A DNA stretch of 64,000 bases from NCBI GenBank assembly GCA_017985015.1, contig JAGNYI010000012.1, positions 1-64,000 on the forward strand, read 5' to 3'. The translations under genes were made by a program, and so were the position numbers. The notes under the pieces were generated by a model. It was not told where the DNA came from. It did not search any database and worked only from the letters and a program-made list of their open reading frames with translations. The DNA comes from Giesbergeria sp. GTDB taxonomy: Bacteria; Pseudomonadota; Gammaproteobacteria; Burkholderiales; Burkholderiaceae_C. Of this stretch, positions 55,424 to 64,000 are shown one piece after another (positions within the stretch are counted from its first letter, which is position 1; every line of letters starts with the position of its first letter).

Positions 55424-56611
55424 ATGTCGCATCCGCACGCCACCAACCGTGGGCGCTTTTCGGCGCTTTTGCTCTTCTCGTCGGTGCTGGCGCTGGGTGC
55501 CTGCTCGCGCAGCGAGCCACCGCCCGAGCCGATTCGTGCCGTCAAGCTGTTGACCGTAGGGGTCAGCCCGCTGACTGCACAGGTGGAATATGCCGGCGAG
55601 GTGCGGGCGCGCACCGAGTCGCGCCTGGGGTTTCGCGTGCCCGGCAAGATCCTGCAGCGCCAGGCCGAGCTGGGCCAACGGGTGCGCGCCGGGCAGCTGC
55701 TGGCGCAGCTCGACCCGCGCGATTTCGAGCTCGCCGCCACGGCGGCGCGCGCACTGGTGAGCGCGGCACAGACGCAGCGCGATCTGGCCGCGGCCGACGC
55801 CAGGCGCTACGGGGCGCTCAAGGCGCAGAACTTCATCAGCGGCGCCGAGCTTGAGCGCCGCGAGGCGTCGCTCAAGGCCGCGCAGGCCTCGCTGCAGCAG
55901 GCACAGGCCCAGGCCGCGTCACAAGGCAACCAGGCGGCGTACACCCGGCTGGTGGCCGACGCCGATGGCGTGGTTACCGGCATCGATGCTGAGCCCGGCC
56001 AGGTGGTGGCCGCTGGCGCCAGCGTGGTGCGCCTGGCGCGCGACGGCGCCCGCGACGTGGTGTTTTCCGTGCCCGAGGACAAGGTGGGGCGCCTGGCGGT
56101 CGGCCAGGCACTGGCCGTGCACAGCTGGTCGGGCGGCGCGCCGCTGGTCGCCACGGTGCGCGAGGTGGCGGCCAGTGCCGACCCGGCCACGCGCACTTTT
56201 GCCGTCAAGGCGGCCATTGAAGGCGATGCAGCGCCGCAGCTCGGTGCCACCGTCAATGTGGTTGCGCCTGCGCTCTCGGCACAAGGGGCGCAGGCCATTT
56301 TGCTGCCCACCACCGCGCTCATGCAAAGCGGCGGCGGCACGGCGGTGTGGGTGTTCGATGCCTCCACCAGCACGGTGCGCGCGCAGCCGGTGCAGGTGGC
56401 CACAGCCGATGGCAACCAGGCGGTGATCGCCAGCGGCCTGGCGCCGGGCATGCAGGTGGTGGCCACGGGTGTGCATGTGCTCTCGCCCGGACAGAAAGTG
56501 ACGATTTATCAGGAAAAATATGCTCCAGCGCAAGGACAGCAAGCGAAAGCAGCTACTGAAGTGATAGCAAATCAACCCCTGCCCGCAGCTTCGGCTGCCG
56601 CTGCGCAATGA
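55424..56611 (+). CDS. RND efflux periplasmic adaptor (membrane fusion protein)
   Basis: The 395-residue lipoprotein has signal FSALLLFSSVLALGAC with lipobox LGAC. Features of RND adaptors are VEYAGEVRARTESRLGFRV and VPGKILQRQAELGQRVRAGQ (lipoyl-like domain), an alpha-hairpin (residues about 95-160) and the beta-barrel DARDVVF-like part. Residues about 364-383 (EKYAPAQGQQAKAATEVIAN) come from an in-frame interspersed repeat in the flexible C-terminal tail. Its stop overlaps the start of the pump gene (ATGA). Confidence 0.92.
   Translation: MSHPHATNRGRFSALLLFSSVLALGACSRSEPPPEPIRAVKLLTVGVSPLTAQVEYAGEVRARTESRLGFRVPGKILQRQAELGQRVRAGQLLAQLDPRDFELAATAARALVSAAQTQRDLAAADARRYGALKAQNFISGAELERREASLKAAQASLQQAQAQAASQGNQAAYTRLVADADGVVTGIDAEPGQVVAAGASVVRLARDGARDVVFSVPEDKVGRLAVGQALAVHSWSGGAPLVATVREVAASADPATRTFAVKAAIEGDAAPQLGATVNVVAPALSAQGAQAILLPTTALMQSGGGTAVWVFDASTSTVRAQPVQVATADGNQAVIASGLAPGMQVVATGVHVLSPGQKVTIYQEKYAPAQGQQAKAATEVIANQPLPAASAAAAQ
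56514..56574. repeat. Interspersed palindromic repeat inside the RND adaptor gene (in frame)
   Basis: AAATATGCTCCAGCGCAAGG is followed by ACAGCAAGCGAAAGCAGCTACTG and AGTGATAGCAAATC. It is a diverged copy that keeps the A-rich, AGCGC and AGCTACT blocks of the family. Confidence 0.5.
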
Positions 56612-59600
56612 GCGCCGGCATACCCTCAGGCGAGCCCGCAGCCGGGTTCAACCTCTCGAAGTGGGCGCTGGACCACCCGGCGCTGACCCGCTACCTGATG
56701 GTGGTGCTGCTGCTGATGGGTGTTCTGGCCTACTTTCAGCTCGGGCAGGACGAAGACCCGCCCTTCACTTTCCGTGCCATGGTGGTGCGCACCTACTGGC
56801 CGGGCGCCACGGCGCAGCAGGTGGCCGAGCAGGTGACCGACAAGATCGAGCGCACGCTGCAAGAAGTGCAGTACGCCGACAAGATCCGCAGCTATTCGAA
56901 GCCGGGCGAGTCGCAGATCATTTTCCAGATCAAGGATTCGTCCAAACCGAACGAGGTGGCGGGCGTCTGGTACGCCGTGCGCAAGAAGATCGGCGATATG
57001 CGGCTCACCTTGCCGCAGGGCGTGCAGGGGCCGTTCTTCAACGACGATTTTGGCGATGTCTATGGCGTGATCTACGCGCTGGAGGCCGAAGGCTTCAGCC
57101 TGGCCGAATCCAAGGCCTTTGCCGACGACGTGCGCCAGCAGTTGCTGCGCGTGCCCGACGTGGCCAAGGTGGAGCTCTTTGGCGTGCAGGATGAAAAGCT
57201 GTACATCGAAGTCTCGCAGCAGCGCCTGGCACAGCTCGGCCTCGACATGAACCAGGTGCTGGCGCAGCTCGGCCAGCAGAACGCGGTGGAGAGTGCCGGC
57301 GTGGTGCAGACGCCGACCGACCAGCTGCAGGTGCGCGTGCAAGGGCAGTTCCACGCCATTGAAGACTTGCGCGCCATGCCGATTCGCGCCGCATCGGGCC
57401 GGCAATTGCGCCTGGCCGACATTGCCGAGGTGCGGCGCGGCTATGTGGACCCGCCCACCGTCAAGGTGCGGCACGACGGCCAGCAGGTGATTGCGGTTGG
57501 CATTTCGATGGCCAAGGGGGGCGACATCATTGCGCTGGGCAAGGCCTTGCACGCCACCGTGGCCCGCATCGACACGCAGTTGCCCGCCGGCGTGCGCCTG
57601 GTGAACGTGCAGGACCAGCCCAAGTCGGTTGCCAGTTCGGTGAACGAGTTTGTCGGCGTGCTGGTCGAGGCTGTGGTGATCGTGCTGATCGTCAGCTTTA
57701 TCAGCCTGGGTCTGCACCAACGCAGCGGCGCGCAGCGCTGGTGGCGCCGCTGGTACGTGGACCCGCGGCCGGGGCTGGTGGTGGGCATCACGATTCCGCT
57801 GGTGCTGGCGGTCACCTTCCTCGCCATGCGCTACTGGGACATCGGCCTGCACAAAATCTCGCTGGGCTCGCTCATCATCGCTCTGGGCCTCCTGGTGGAC
57901 GACGCCATCATTGCCGTCGAGATGATGGTGCGCAAGCTGGAAGAGGGCTACGACAAGGTACGCGCCGCCACCTTCGCCTACGAGATCACCGCCATGCCCA
58001 TGCTGACGGGGACCTTGATCACCGCCGCCGGTTTTCTGCCCATTGGCCTGGCCAAGTCGATGACCGGCGAGTACACCTTCGCCATTTTTGCCGTGACCGT
58101 CATTGCGCTGGTGATCTCGTGGGTGGTGTCGGTGTACTTCGTGCCTTATTTGGGAACCTTGCTGCTCAAGACACCGGAGCATGTGCAGCCCCGCCCCGCC
58201 GACGGGGAAATATCCCCGGACCCTCACGAGGTGTTTGACAGTCCCTTCTACAACGCCTTTCGCCGCGCAGTGCACTGGTGCGTGGCGCACCGCTGGATCA
58301 CCATCGGCGCGACGCTGGCGATCTTTGCGCTGGGCATCGTGGGCATGGGCCGGGTGCAGCAGCAGTTCTTCCCCGATTCGAGCCGACCGGAAATCATCGT
58401 TGACGTCTGGTTCCCAGAAGGCACCTCGCTGGCCGGCAATGAGGCCGTCACCAAGCGCGTGGAAGCGCGGCTGCGGTCCGAGCCGGGGGTGGCCAGCGTC
58501 AGTACCTGGGTGGGCTCGGGCGTGCCGCGCTTCTATCTGCCGCTGGACCAGGTGTTTCCGCAGACCAATGTGTCGCAGTTCATCGTGGTCGCGCGCGACC
58601 TGAAGGTGCGCGAGCAGCTGCGTGTCGCCTTCCCTACGCTCTTGGCCACCGAGTTCCCCGAGGTGCGTGGCCGCGTCAAGCTGCTGCCCAACGGCCCGCC
58701 CGTACCCTACCCGGTGCAGTTCCGTGTCATTGGCCCAGACCCAGCGCAGTTGCGCGTGCGCGCCGACGAGGTGAAGGCCGCATTGCGCGCCTCGCCCCAG
58801 ATGCGCGGCGTGAACGACAACTGGAACGAATCGATCAAGGTTATGCGGCTTGACGTGGACCAGGCCAAGGCGCGGGCGCTGGGCGTCACCAGCCAGTCCA
58901 TCGCCCAGGCGTCGCGTGTGATGCAGTCGGGCATGCCGGTGGGGCAGTACCGCGAGGGCGACAAGTTGATCGACATCGTCTTGCGCCAGCCTGCGGACGA
59001 GCGCAGCGCCATCACCGACATTGCCAACGCCTATTTGCCGACGGCCTCGGGCCAGTCGATTGCCTTGACCCAGATCGCCAAGCCCCGCTTCACCTGGGAA
59101 CCCGGCGTGATGTGGCGCGAGAACCGCGACTACGCCATTACCGTGCAAGGTGACGTGATGGAAGGCCTGCAAGGCGCCACGGTGACCAAAGCGCTGCTGC
59201 CCGGCCTGCGCAAGATCGAGAGCGGCTGGCACGCCGCCGGCCAGAACGCCTACCGCATCGAGGTGGCGGGCGCTGTCGAAGAAAGCGCCAAGGGGTCCGA
59301 TTCGATTGCCGCCGGCCTGCCGGTGATGCTGTTCATCACCTTCACGCTGCTCATGCTGCAACTGCACAGCTTCAGCCGCGCCATGCTGGTGTTCCTGACC
59401 GGGCCGCTCGGGATTGCCGGCGTGGCCGGAGCGCTGCTGCTGTTGGGGCGGCCGTTCGGCTTTGTCGCGCTGCTGGGGGTGATTGCGCTCATGGGCATGA
59501 TCCAGCGCAACTCGGTGATCCTCATCGACCAGATCGAGCAAGACCGCGCCCGCGGTGTGCCGGCGTGGGACGCCATCGTCGAATCGGCCGTGCGGCGCCT

Positions 59601-59796
59601 GCGCCCCATCGTGCTGACGGCCGCCGCAGCGGTGCTGGCGATGATTCCGCTGTCCCGCAGTGTGTTCTGGGGGCCGATGGCGGTGGCCATCATGGGCGGG
59701 CTGATCGTCGCCACCGTGCTCACTTTGCTGGCGCTGCCAGCCATGTACGCAGCGTGGTTTCGCGTGCGCCGCCCCGAGCCTGAGGTGCCTGCGTGA
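56608..59796 (+). CDS. RND-family efflux transporter permease
   Basis: The 1062-residue inner-membrane pump has about 12 transmembrane segments. N-terminal helix LTRYLMVVLLLMGVLAYFQL; DEDPPFTFRAMVV; PGATAQQVAEQVTDKIERTL; a membrane motif with acidic residues LGLLVDDAIIAVEMMVRKLE for proton relay; C-terminal LLGVIALMGMIQRNSVILID. It forms a proton-driven export complex with the adaptor. No outer-membrane channel gene follows, so a shared TolC-type protein must be used. The substrate is unknown. Confidence 0.95.
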   Translation: MSAGIPSGEPAAGFNLSKWALDHPALTRYLMVVLLLMGVLAYFQLGQDEDPPFTFRAMVVRTYWPGATAQQVAEQVTDKIERTLQEVQYADKIRSYSKPGESQIIFQIKDSSKPNEVAGVWYAVRKKIGDMRLTLPQGVQGPFFNDDFGDVYGVIYALEAEGFSLAESKAFADDVRQQLLRVPDVAKVELFGVQDEKLYIEVSQQRLAQLGLDMNQVLAQLGQQNAVESAGVVQTPTDQLQVRVQGQFHAIEDLRAMPIRAASGRQLRLADIAEVRRGYVDPPTVKVRHDGQQVIAVGISMAKGGDIIALGKALHATVARIDTQLPAGVRLVNVQDQPKSVASSVNEFVGVLVEAVVIVLIVSFISLGLHQRSGAQRWWRRWYVDPRPGLVVGITIPLVLAVTFLAMRYWDIGLHKISLGSLIIALGLLVDDAIIAVEMMVRKLEEGYDKVRAATFAYEITAMPMLTGTLITAAGFLPIGLAKSMTGEYTFAIFAVTVIALVISWVVSVYFVPYLGTLLLKTPEHVQPRPADGEISPDPHEVFDSPFYNAFRRAVHWCVAHRWITIGATLAIFALGIVGMGRVQQQFFPDSSRPEIIVDVWFPEGTSLAGNEAVTKRVEARLRSEPGVASVSTWVGSGVPRFYLPLDQVFPQTNVSQFIVVARDLKVREQLRVAFPTLLATEFPEVRGRVKLLPNGPPVPYPVQFRVIGPDPAQLRVRADEVKAALRASPQMRGVNDNWNESIKVMRLDVDQAKARALGVTSQSIAQASRVMQSGMPVGQYREGDKLIDIVLRQPADERSAITDIANAYLPTASGQSIALTQIAKPRFTWEPGVMWRENRDYAITVQGDVMEGLQGATVTKALLPGLRKIESGWHAAGQNAYRIEVAGAVEESAKGSDSIAAGLPVMLFITFTLLMLQLHSFSRAMLVFLTGPLGIAGVAGALLLLGRPFGFVALLGVIALMGMIQRNSVILIDQIEQDRARGVPAWDAIVESAVRRLRPIVLTAAAAVLAMIPLSRSVFWGPMAVAIMGGLIVATVLTLLALPAMYAAWFRVRRPEPEVPA

Positions 59797-59885
59797 AAAG
59801 GACGGGCCCGCGCAGGGTAAAATCGCGGGCTAACCAGTTTCAAGCGGGCGCCGGAAACATTTTTCGGCGCCTGTCTGTTTGAAGT

Positions 59886-59972
59886 GCGCGGGTGGCGAAA
59901 TTGGTAGACGCACCAGGTTTAGGTCCTGACGCCTTCACGGGCGTGCCGGTTCGAGTCCGGCTCCGCGCACCA
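59886..59972 (+). tRNA. tRNA-Leu (anticodon UAG)
   Basis: The 87-base tRNA has a 7-base-pair acceptor stem (GCGCGGG with CTCCGCGC), D-loop AATTGGTAGACGC, anticodon loop TTTAGGT (anticodon TAG, reading CUN codons), a long variable arm (GCCTTCACGGGCGT), T-loop GGTTCGAGTCC and an encoded CCA. The long variable arm confirms class II tRNA-Leu. Confidence 0.97.
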
Positions 59973-60050
59973 TCTTTGAAAACTTTGCGCACGAGCGCAA
60001 TACGCGCCGGCTGACGTCGGCGCACGAACGAAATTCCTACAGGAGCAGCC

Positions 60051-61364
60051 ATGGCAGTCACCGTTGAAACCCTCGACAAGCTCGAACGCAAGATCACCCT
60101 CAATCTGCCCTTGTCGGCCATCCAGGGCGAGGTGGAAACTCGCCTCAAGCGTCTGGCACGCACCGTCAAGATGGACGGTTTTCGTCCCGGCAAGGTGCCG
60201 ATGAACGTGGTTTCTCAGCGTTATGGCTATTCGGTGCAGTACGAAGTGCTCAACGACAAGGTGGGCGAGGCTTTTGCCCAGGCGGCCAACGAAGCGCAAC
60301 TGCGTGTGGCGGGCCAGCCGCGGATCACTGAAAAGCAGGATGCGCCCGAAGGCGAAGTGTCCTTTGACGCCATCTTCGAGGTCTACCCCGAAGTGAAAAT
60401 TGGCGACCTGGCCGACGCCGAAGTGGAAAAACTCTCGACCGAAGTGACCGACAGTGCGATTGACAAGACGGTAGACATTCTGCGCAAGCAGCGCCGCAGC
60501 TTCGCACAGCGCGCGCTGGACGCCGCCGCCCAGGACGGCGACCGCGTGACGGTGGACTTCGAAGGCAAGATCGACGGTGAAGTCTTCCAGGGCGGCAAGG
60601 CCGAAGACTTCCAGTTCCTGGTTGGCGAAGGCCAGATGCTCAAGGAATTCGAAGACGCCGTGCGCGGAATGAAGCCGGGTGAGAGCAAGACCTTCCCGCT
60701 GGCCTTCCCCGAGCAGTACCACGGCAAGGATGTGGCCGGCAAGACAGCCGATTTCCTGGTCACGGTCAAGAAGATCGAAGCGGCTCACCTGCCGGAAGTC
60801 AACGACGCTCTCGCCAAATCGCTCGGCATCGCCGACGGCACGGTCGCCGGCCTGCGCGCCGACATCAAGACCAACCTGGAGCGCGAGGTGAAGTTCCGCC
60901 TGCTGGCACGCAACAAGCAAGCCGCCATGGACGCGCTGCTGTCCAAGGCCGAGCTCGACCTGCCCAATGCCAGCGTGGAAGCCGAGATCGACCGCCTGCG
61001 CGAGGCTGCGCGCGCCGACCTCAAGCAGCGCGGCATGAAGGATGCTGACAAGGCCGAAATCCCTGCCGACGTCTTTCGCCCGCAGGCCGAGCGCCGCGTT
61101 CGCCTGGGCCTGGTGGTGGCCGAACTGGTCAAGGCCAACAGCCTGCACGCCAAGCCCGAGCAGCTCAAAGCCCATATCGACGAACTGGCTGCCAGCTATG
61201 AGAAGCCAGAAGATGTCGTGCGCTGGTACTTTGGCGATCGCCAGCGCCTGGCCGAAGTCGAAGCGGTGGTGATCGAAACCAACGTGGCCGACTATGTGAT
61301 GGGCAAGGCCAAGGTCAACGACAAGTCCGTCAGCTTCGAAGAGTTGATGGGCCAGCAGGGCTGA
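60051..61364 (+). CDS. tig: Trigger factor (ribosome-bound chaperone)
   Basis: The 437-residue protein has an N-terminal ribosome-binding domain ([12 protein letters not shown]), a central FKBP-type peptidyl-prolyl isomerase domain ([40 protein letters not shown]) and a C-terminal helical chaperone part. The start is preceded by ACAGGAGCAGCC. It is first in the tig-clpP-clpX-lon order. A GGCGCTCG/CGAGCGCC hairpin at 61381-61400 follows the gene but lacks a T run. Confidence 0.97.
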   Translation: MAVTVETLDKLERKITLNLPLSAIQGEVETRLKRLARTVKMDGFRPGKVPMNVVSQRYGYSVQYEVLNDKVGEAFAQAANEAQLRVAGQPRITEKQDAPEGEVSFDAIFEVYPEVKIGDLADAEVEKLSTEVTDSAIDKTVDILRKQRRSFAQRALDAAAQDGDRVTVDFEGKIDGEVFQGGKAEDFQFLVGEGQMLKEFEDAVRGMKPGESKTFPLAFPEQYHGKDVAGKTADFLVTVKKIEAAHLPEVNDALAKSLGIADGTVAGLRADIKTNLEREVKFRLLARNKQAAMDALLSKAELDLPNASVEAEIDRLREAARADLKQRGMKDADKAEIPADVFRPQAERRVRLGLVVAELVKANSLHAKPEQLKAHIDELAASYEKPEDVVRWYFGDRQRLAEVEAVVIETNVADYVMGKAKVNDKSVSFEELMGQQG

Positions 61365-61480
61365 TCTCTGCCGGTTTTTGGGCGCTCGAACGCGAGCGCC
61401 AGAATAAACAGGGGCTTGTGCTTTCGGGCATGAGCCCCAACTCGTTTCTGGGTACAGTACCCGCCTGATCTGGAGAAAAA

Positions 61481-62089
61481 ATGAGCGCACTGGAAACACA
61501 AGCCTTGGGCATGGTCCCCATGGTGATCGAGCAGTCGGGCCGCGGCGAGCGGTCTTACGACATTTATTCGCGCCTGTTGAAAGAGCGCGTTATCTTTCTG
61601 GTGGGCGAGGTCAACGACCAAACGGCCAACCTGGTGGTGGCGCAGCTGCTGTTTCTGGAGAGCGAAAACCCGGAGAAGGACATTTCGTTCTATATCAACT
61701 CCCCGGGTGGCAGCGTGACGGCAGGCATGGCTATCTTTGACACCATGAATTTCATCAAGCCCGATGTCTCGACGCTTTGCTGCGGTTTTGCAGCCAGCAT
61801 GGGGGCCTTTCTGCTAGCGGCTGGTGCCAAGGGCAAGCGTTTGTCGTTGCCGAACTCGAAAATCATGATCCACCAGGTGCTGGGCGGCGCCCGCGGCCAG
61901 GCGACGGATATTGAAATTCACGCGCGCGACATTCTGCGCACCAAGGACCAGATGAACCGCATCCTGGCTGAGCGCACGGGCCAGACGTTGGAAAAAATCA
62001 AGCAGGACACCGAACGCGACTACTTCCTCACGGCAGACGAAGCCAAGGACTATGGGCTGATTGATCAAGTGATCTCCAAGCGCGCCTGA
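61481..62089 (+). CDS. clpP: ATP-dependent Clp protease proteolytic subunit
   Basis: The 202-residue serine peptidase has its active-site Ser in [15 protein letters not shown], His in [12 protein letters not shown] and Asp further on in ILRTKDQMN. It forms the 14-mer chamber served by ClpX or ClpA. TCTGGAGAAAAA precedes the ATG. Confidence 0.98.
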   Translation: MSALETQALGMVPMVIEQSGRGERSYDIYSRLLKERVIFLVGEVNDQTANLVVAQLLFLESENPEKDISFYINSPGGSVTAGMAIFDTMNFIKPDVSTLCCGFAASMGAFLLAAGAKGKRLSLPNSKIMIHQVLGGARGQATDIEIHARDILRTKDQMNRILAERTGQTLEKIKQDTERDYFLTADEAKDYGLIDQVISKRA

Positions 62090-62109
62090 ACGCTTTTCCC
62101 TGTTGCTAG

Positions 62110-62140
62110 AACGGCGTTTCCCGGCGCGGGAAGCGCCGTT
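62110..62140 (+). terminator. Hairpin between clpP and clpX
   Basis: AACGGCGTTTCCCG and CGGGAAGCGCCGTT form a 14-pair stem with one G-T pair, followed by TGCATTTCGTT. It may be a partial terminator or processing site that adjusts the ClpP:ClpX ratio. Confidence 0.55.
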
Positions 62141-62193
62141 TGCATTTCGTTATCATTCCTTTCACTTTTCACCGAATACAAGGCAACGTTCCC

Positions 62194-63459
62194 ATGGCCG
62201 AGAAAAAAGGCTCCTCCAGCGAAAAAACGCTTTACTGCTCGTTCTGCGGCAAGAGCCAGCATGAGGTGAAGAAGTTGATCGCCGGACCATCGGTCTTTAT
62301 CTGCGAAGAATGCATTGACCTGTGTAACGAGATCATCCGTGACGAGCTGCCTGCGGCGGACACCGAGCGACTGGCGCGCAGCGAACTGCCCACCCCTGCC
62401 GATATCAAGGCCAATCTCGACAATTACGTCATCGGGCAGGAGGTCGCCAAGCGCACGCTGGCGGTGGCGGTGTACAACCACTACAAGCGCCTGCGCTACA
62501 AAGACAAGGCGGGCAAGGACGACGTTGAACTCTCCAAAAGCAATATTTTGCTGATCGGCCCGACGGGTTCGGGCAAGACGCTGCTGGCCCAGACCCTGGC
62601 GCGCATGCTCGACGTGCCCTTCGTGATGGCGGACGCCACCACGCTGACCGAGGCGGGCTACGTTGGCGAAGACGTCGAAAACATCGTGCAAAAGTTGCTG
62701 CAGAGCTGCAACTACGAGGTGGAGCGCGCCCAGCGTGGCATCGTCTACATCGACGAGATCGACAAAATCTCGCGCAAATCCGACAACCCCAGCATCACGC
62801 GCGACGTCTCAGGCGAAGGCGTGCAGCAGGCCTTGCTCAAGTTGATTGAAGGCACCATGGCCAGCGTGCCGCCCCAAGGCGGGCGCAAGCACCCGAACCA
62901 GGATTTTCTGCAGATCGACACGACCAACATCCTGTTTATCTGTGGCGGGGCCTTTGCGGGCCTGGAAAAGGTCATTGAAAACCGCACCGAGGCTTCGGGC
63001 ATCGGTTTTGGCGCCGCAGTGAAAAGCAAGAAACAGCGGGCACTGTCGGAAGTGTTCCAGGACATCGAGCCGGAAGACTTGATCAAGTTTGGTCTGATTC
63101 CCGAGCTGGTGGGGCGCATGCCGGTGGTGACGGCTTTGGCCGAGCTGCATGAAGAAGCTTTGGTGCAAATCCTCACCGAGCCCAAAAACGCGCTGGTCAA
63201 GCAGTACAGCAAGCTGCTCGCCATGGAAGGCGCGGAGCTGGAGATTCGCCCGGCCGCGCTCAAGGCCATTGCCCGCAAGGCGCTGGCCCGCAAAACGGGT
63301 GCGCGCGGCCTGCGCTCCATCTTGGAGCAGACCTTGATCGGCACCATGTTCGACCTGCCCAACAGCAGCAATGTGGAAAAAGTGGTGGTGGACGAGTCAA
63401 CCGTCGAAGAAAACAAGCCCCCACTGCTGGTCTACCGCGAAGCGGCCAAAAAGGCCTGA
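62194..63459 (+). CDS. clpX: Clp protease ATPase subunit ClpX
   Basis: The 421-residue AAA+ unfoldase has an N-terminal zinc-binding domain (CSFCGKSQ and CEECIDLC), Walker [13 protein letters not shown], Walker [11 protein letters not shown], pore loop GYVGED and the RKH loop GRKHPNQ. It recognises and unfolds tagged substrates for ClpP. ATG at 62194 gives the usual start. Confidence 0.98.
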   Translation: MAEKKGSSSEKTLYCSFCGKSQHEVKKLIAGPSVFICEECIDLCNEIIRDELPAADTERLARSELPTPADIKANLDNYVIGQEVAKRTLAVAVYNHYKRLRYKDKAGKDDVELSKSNILLIGPTGSGKTLLAQTLARMLDVPFVMADATTLTEAGYVGEDVENIVQKLLQSCNYEVERAQRGIVYIDEIDKISRKSDNPSITRDVSGEGVQQALLKLIEGTMASVPPQGGRKHPNQDFLQIDTTNILFICGGAFAGLEKVIENRTEASGIGFGAAVKSKKQRALSEVFQDIEPEDLIKFGLIPELVGRMPVVTALAELHEEALVQILTEPKNALVKQYSKLLAMEGAELEIRPAALKAIARKALARKTGARGLRSILEQTLIGTMFDLPNSSNVEKVVVDESTVEENKPPLLVYREAAKKA

Positions 63460-63544
63460 GCGGCCGGGCCGCATTGCTTTGCGAGTGCGGCTTGAAAATT
63501 CCTGTCTTCGGACCATATTTCCAGGACCCTCATTAAGGAACCCG

Positions 63545-64000
63545 ATGTCCGGACAACCCCTGCTTCCCGCCGAACCGCTTGTGCTGCCTCTGCTGCCGTT
63601 GCGCGACGTGGTTGTATTTCCCCACATGGTGATTCCGCTGTTTGTCGGGCGCGCCAAGAGCATCAAGGCGCTCGAACTGGCCATGGAGAGCGACCGCCGC
63701 ATCATGCTGGTGGCGCAAAAGGCCGCTGCCAAGGACGAACCGTCTGTTGCCGACATGTTCGACGTCGGCTGCGTCTCCACCATCCTGCAAATGCTCAAGC
63801 TCCCCGACGGCACCGTCAAAGTGCTGGTCGAGGGGCAGCAGCGCGCCAAGGTGGGCGAGATTGAAGACCTGGATACGCATTTTTCTGCCACTGTGGTGCC
63901 CGTGGAGGCGCAGGACGCGCAGACCCGGCCGAGCGAGATCGAAGCGCTGCGCCGCGCGGTGATGCAACAGTTTGATCAGTACGTCAAGCTCAACAAGAAG
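63545..64000 (+). CDS. lon: ATP-dependent protease Lon (5' part, continues beyond the window)
   Basis: The 152 codons encode MSGQPLLPAEPLVLPLLPLRD then VVVFPHMVIPLFVGRAKSIK, the Lon N-terminal substrate-recognition domain, with VLVEGQQRAKV. The ATPase and Ser-Lys protease domains lie outside the window. TTAAGGAA lies 6 bases before the ATG. Lon degrades misfolded proteins and many antitoxins, including CcdA-type proteins. Confidence 0.97.
   Translation, partial: MSGQPLLPAEPLVLPLLPLRDVVVFPHMVIPLFVGRAKSIKALELAMESDRRIMLVAQKAAAKDEPSVADMFDVGCVSTILQMLKLPDGTVKVLVEGQQRAKVGEIEDLDTHFSATVVPVEAQDAQTRPSEIEALRRAVMQQFDQYVKLNKK

Noticed and set aside
56626-59541. Long minus-strand frame opposite the RND pump gene
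   Set aside because: Antisense shadow of a well-supported gene, histidine-rich composition typical of reverse-complement frames.
61381-61430. Terminator after tig
   Set aside because: Two hairpins are present but neither is followed by a T run, so termination is not supported.

Overview
The window comes from a high-GC betaproteobacterial chromosome. Gene content and protein sequences fit the family Comamonadaceae (Acidovorax/Alicycliphilus/Hydrogenophaga relatives): short-form CysE, a DUF4148 protein, a DctP-type TRAP system and the order tig-clpP-clpX-lon. I cannot name the species.

Layout. 1-4.2 kb: a truncated 6-phosphogluconate dehydrogenase, decayed sequence, a CcdB-type toxin with an unusual antitoxin, and mutS. 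4.4-10.3 kb: an accessory, probably anti-phage island on the plus strand, with an AbiEi-like regulator, a nucleotidyltransferase, a PLD-helicase-DUF3427 protein and the 3' half of an AIPR gene. 10.7-19.3 kb: three signalling genes (GGDEF-EAL, a very large hybrid histidine kinase, REC-HD-GYP) that look like one c-di-GMP circuit. 19.3-31.2 kb: housekeeping and metabolic genes (suhB, trmJ, cysE, a zinc-ribbon nuclease, mog, darP, pmbA, tartrate/malate dehydrogenase, HpcH/HpaI aldolase, yqeY-like, rpsU, two small alpha-beta-barrel proteins and an ArsR regulator). 31.2-41.0 kb: a flavoprotein, then the assimilatory nitrate/nitrite block cobA-ybiB-nasA-nirD-nirB, all on the minus strand. 41.3-46.3 kb: a DUF4148 protein, a CBS protein, a broken LacI regulator and a TRAP transporter. 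46.3-51.1 kb: nitrate ABC transporter nrtCBA, a flavin reductase and the ANTAR regulator nasT. 51.4-59.8 kb: a branched-chain-type binding lipoprotein, sdaA, hpnC and an RND efflux pair. 59.9-64.0 kb: tRNA-Leu(UAG), tig, clpP, clpX and the 5' part of lon.

The nitrogen genes form a regulated set. Near-perfect sigma-54 boxes and NtrC-like palindromes precede nirB and nrtA. The nrtA leader also holds two hairpins followed by an intrinsic terminator, the arrangement expected for antitermination by the nearby ANTAR protein NasT.

The strongest unexplained signals are: (1) a 50-75 bp interspersed palindromic repeat with about 13 copies, six of them inside coding genes and in frame; (2) a ~686 bp element with 78 bp perfect inverted ends between nirD and nasA; (3) the AbiE-like/helicase island with its AIPR remnant; (4) an antitoxin that appears to join an AbrB-like domain to a CcdA-like tail; (5) one deletion scar that beheaded both a LacI-type repressor and a probable gluconokinase. 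All family calls are from reading the sequence and were not checked against databases.
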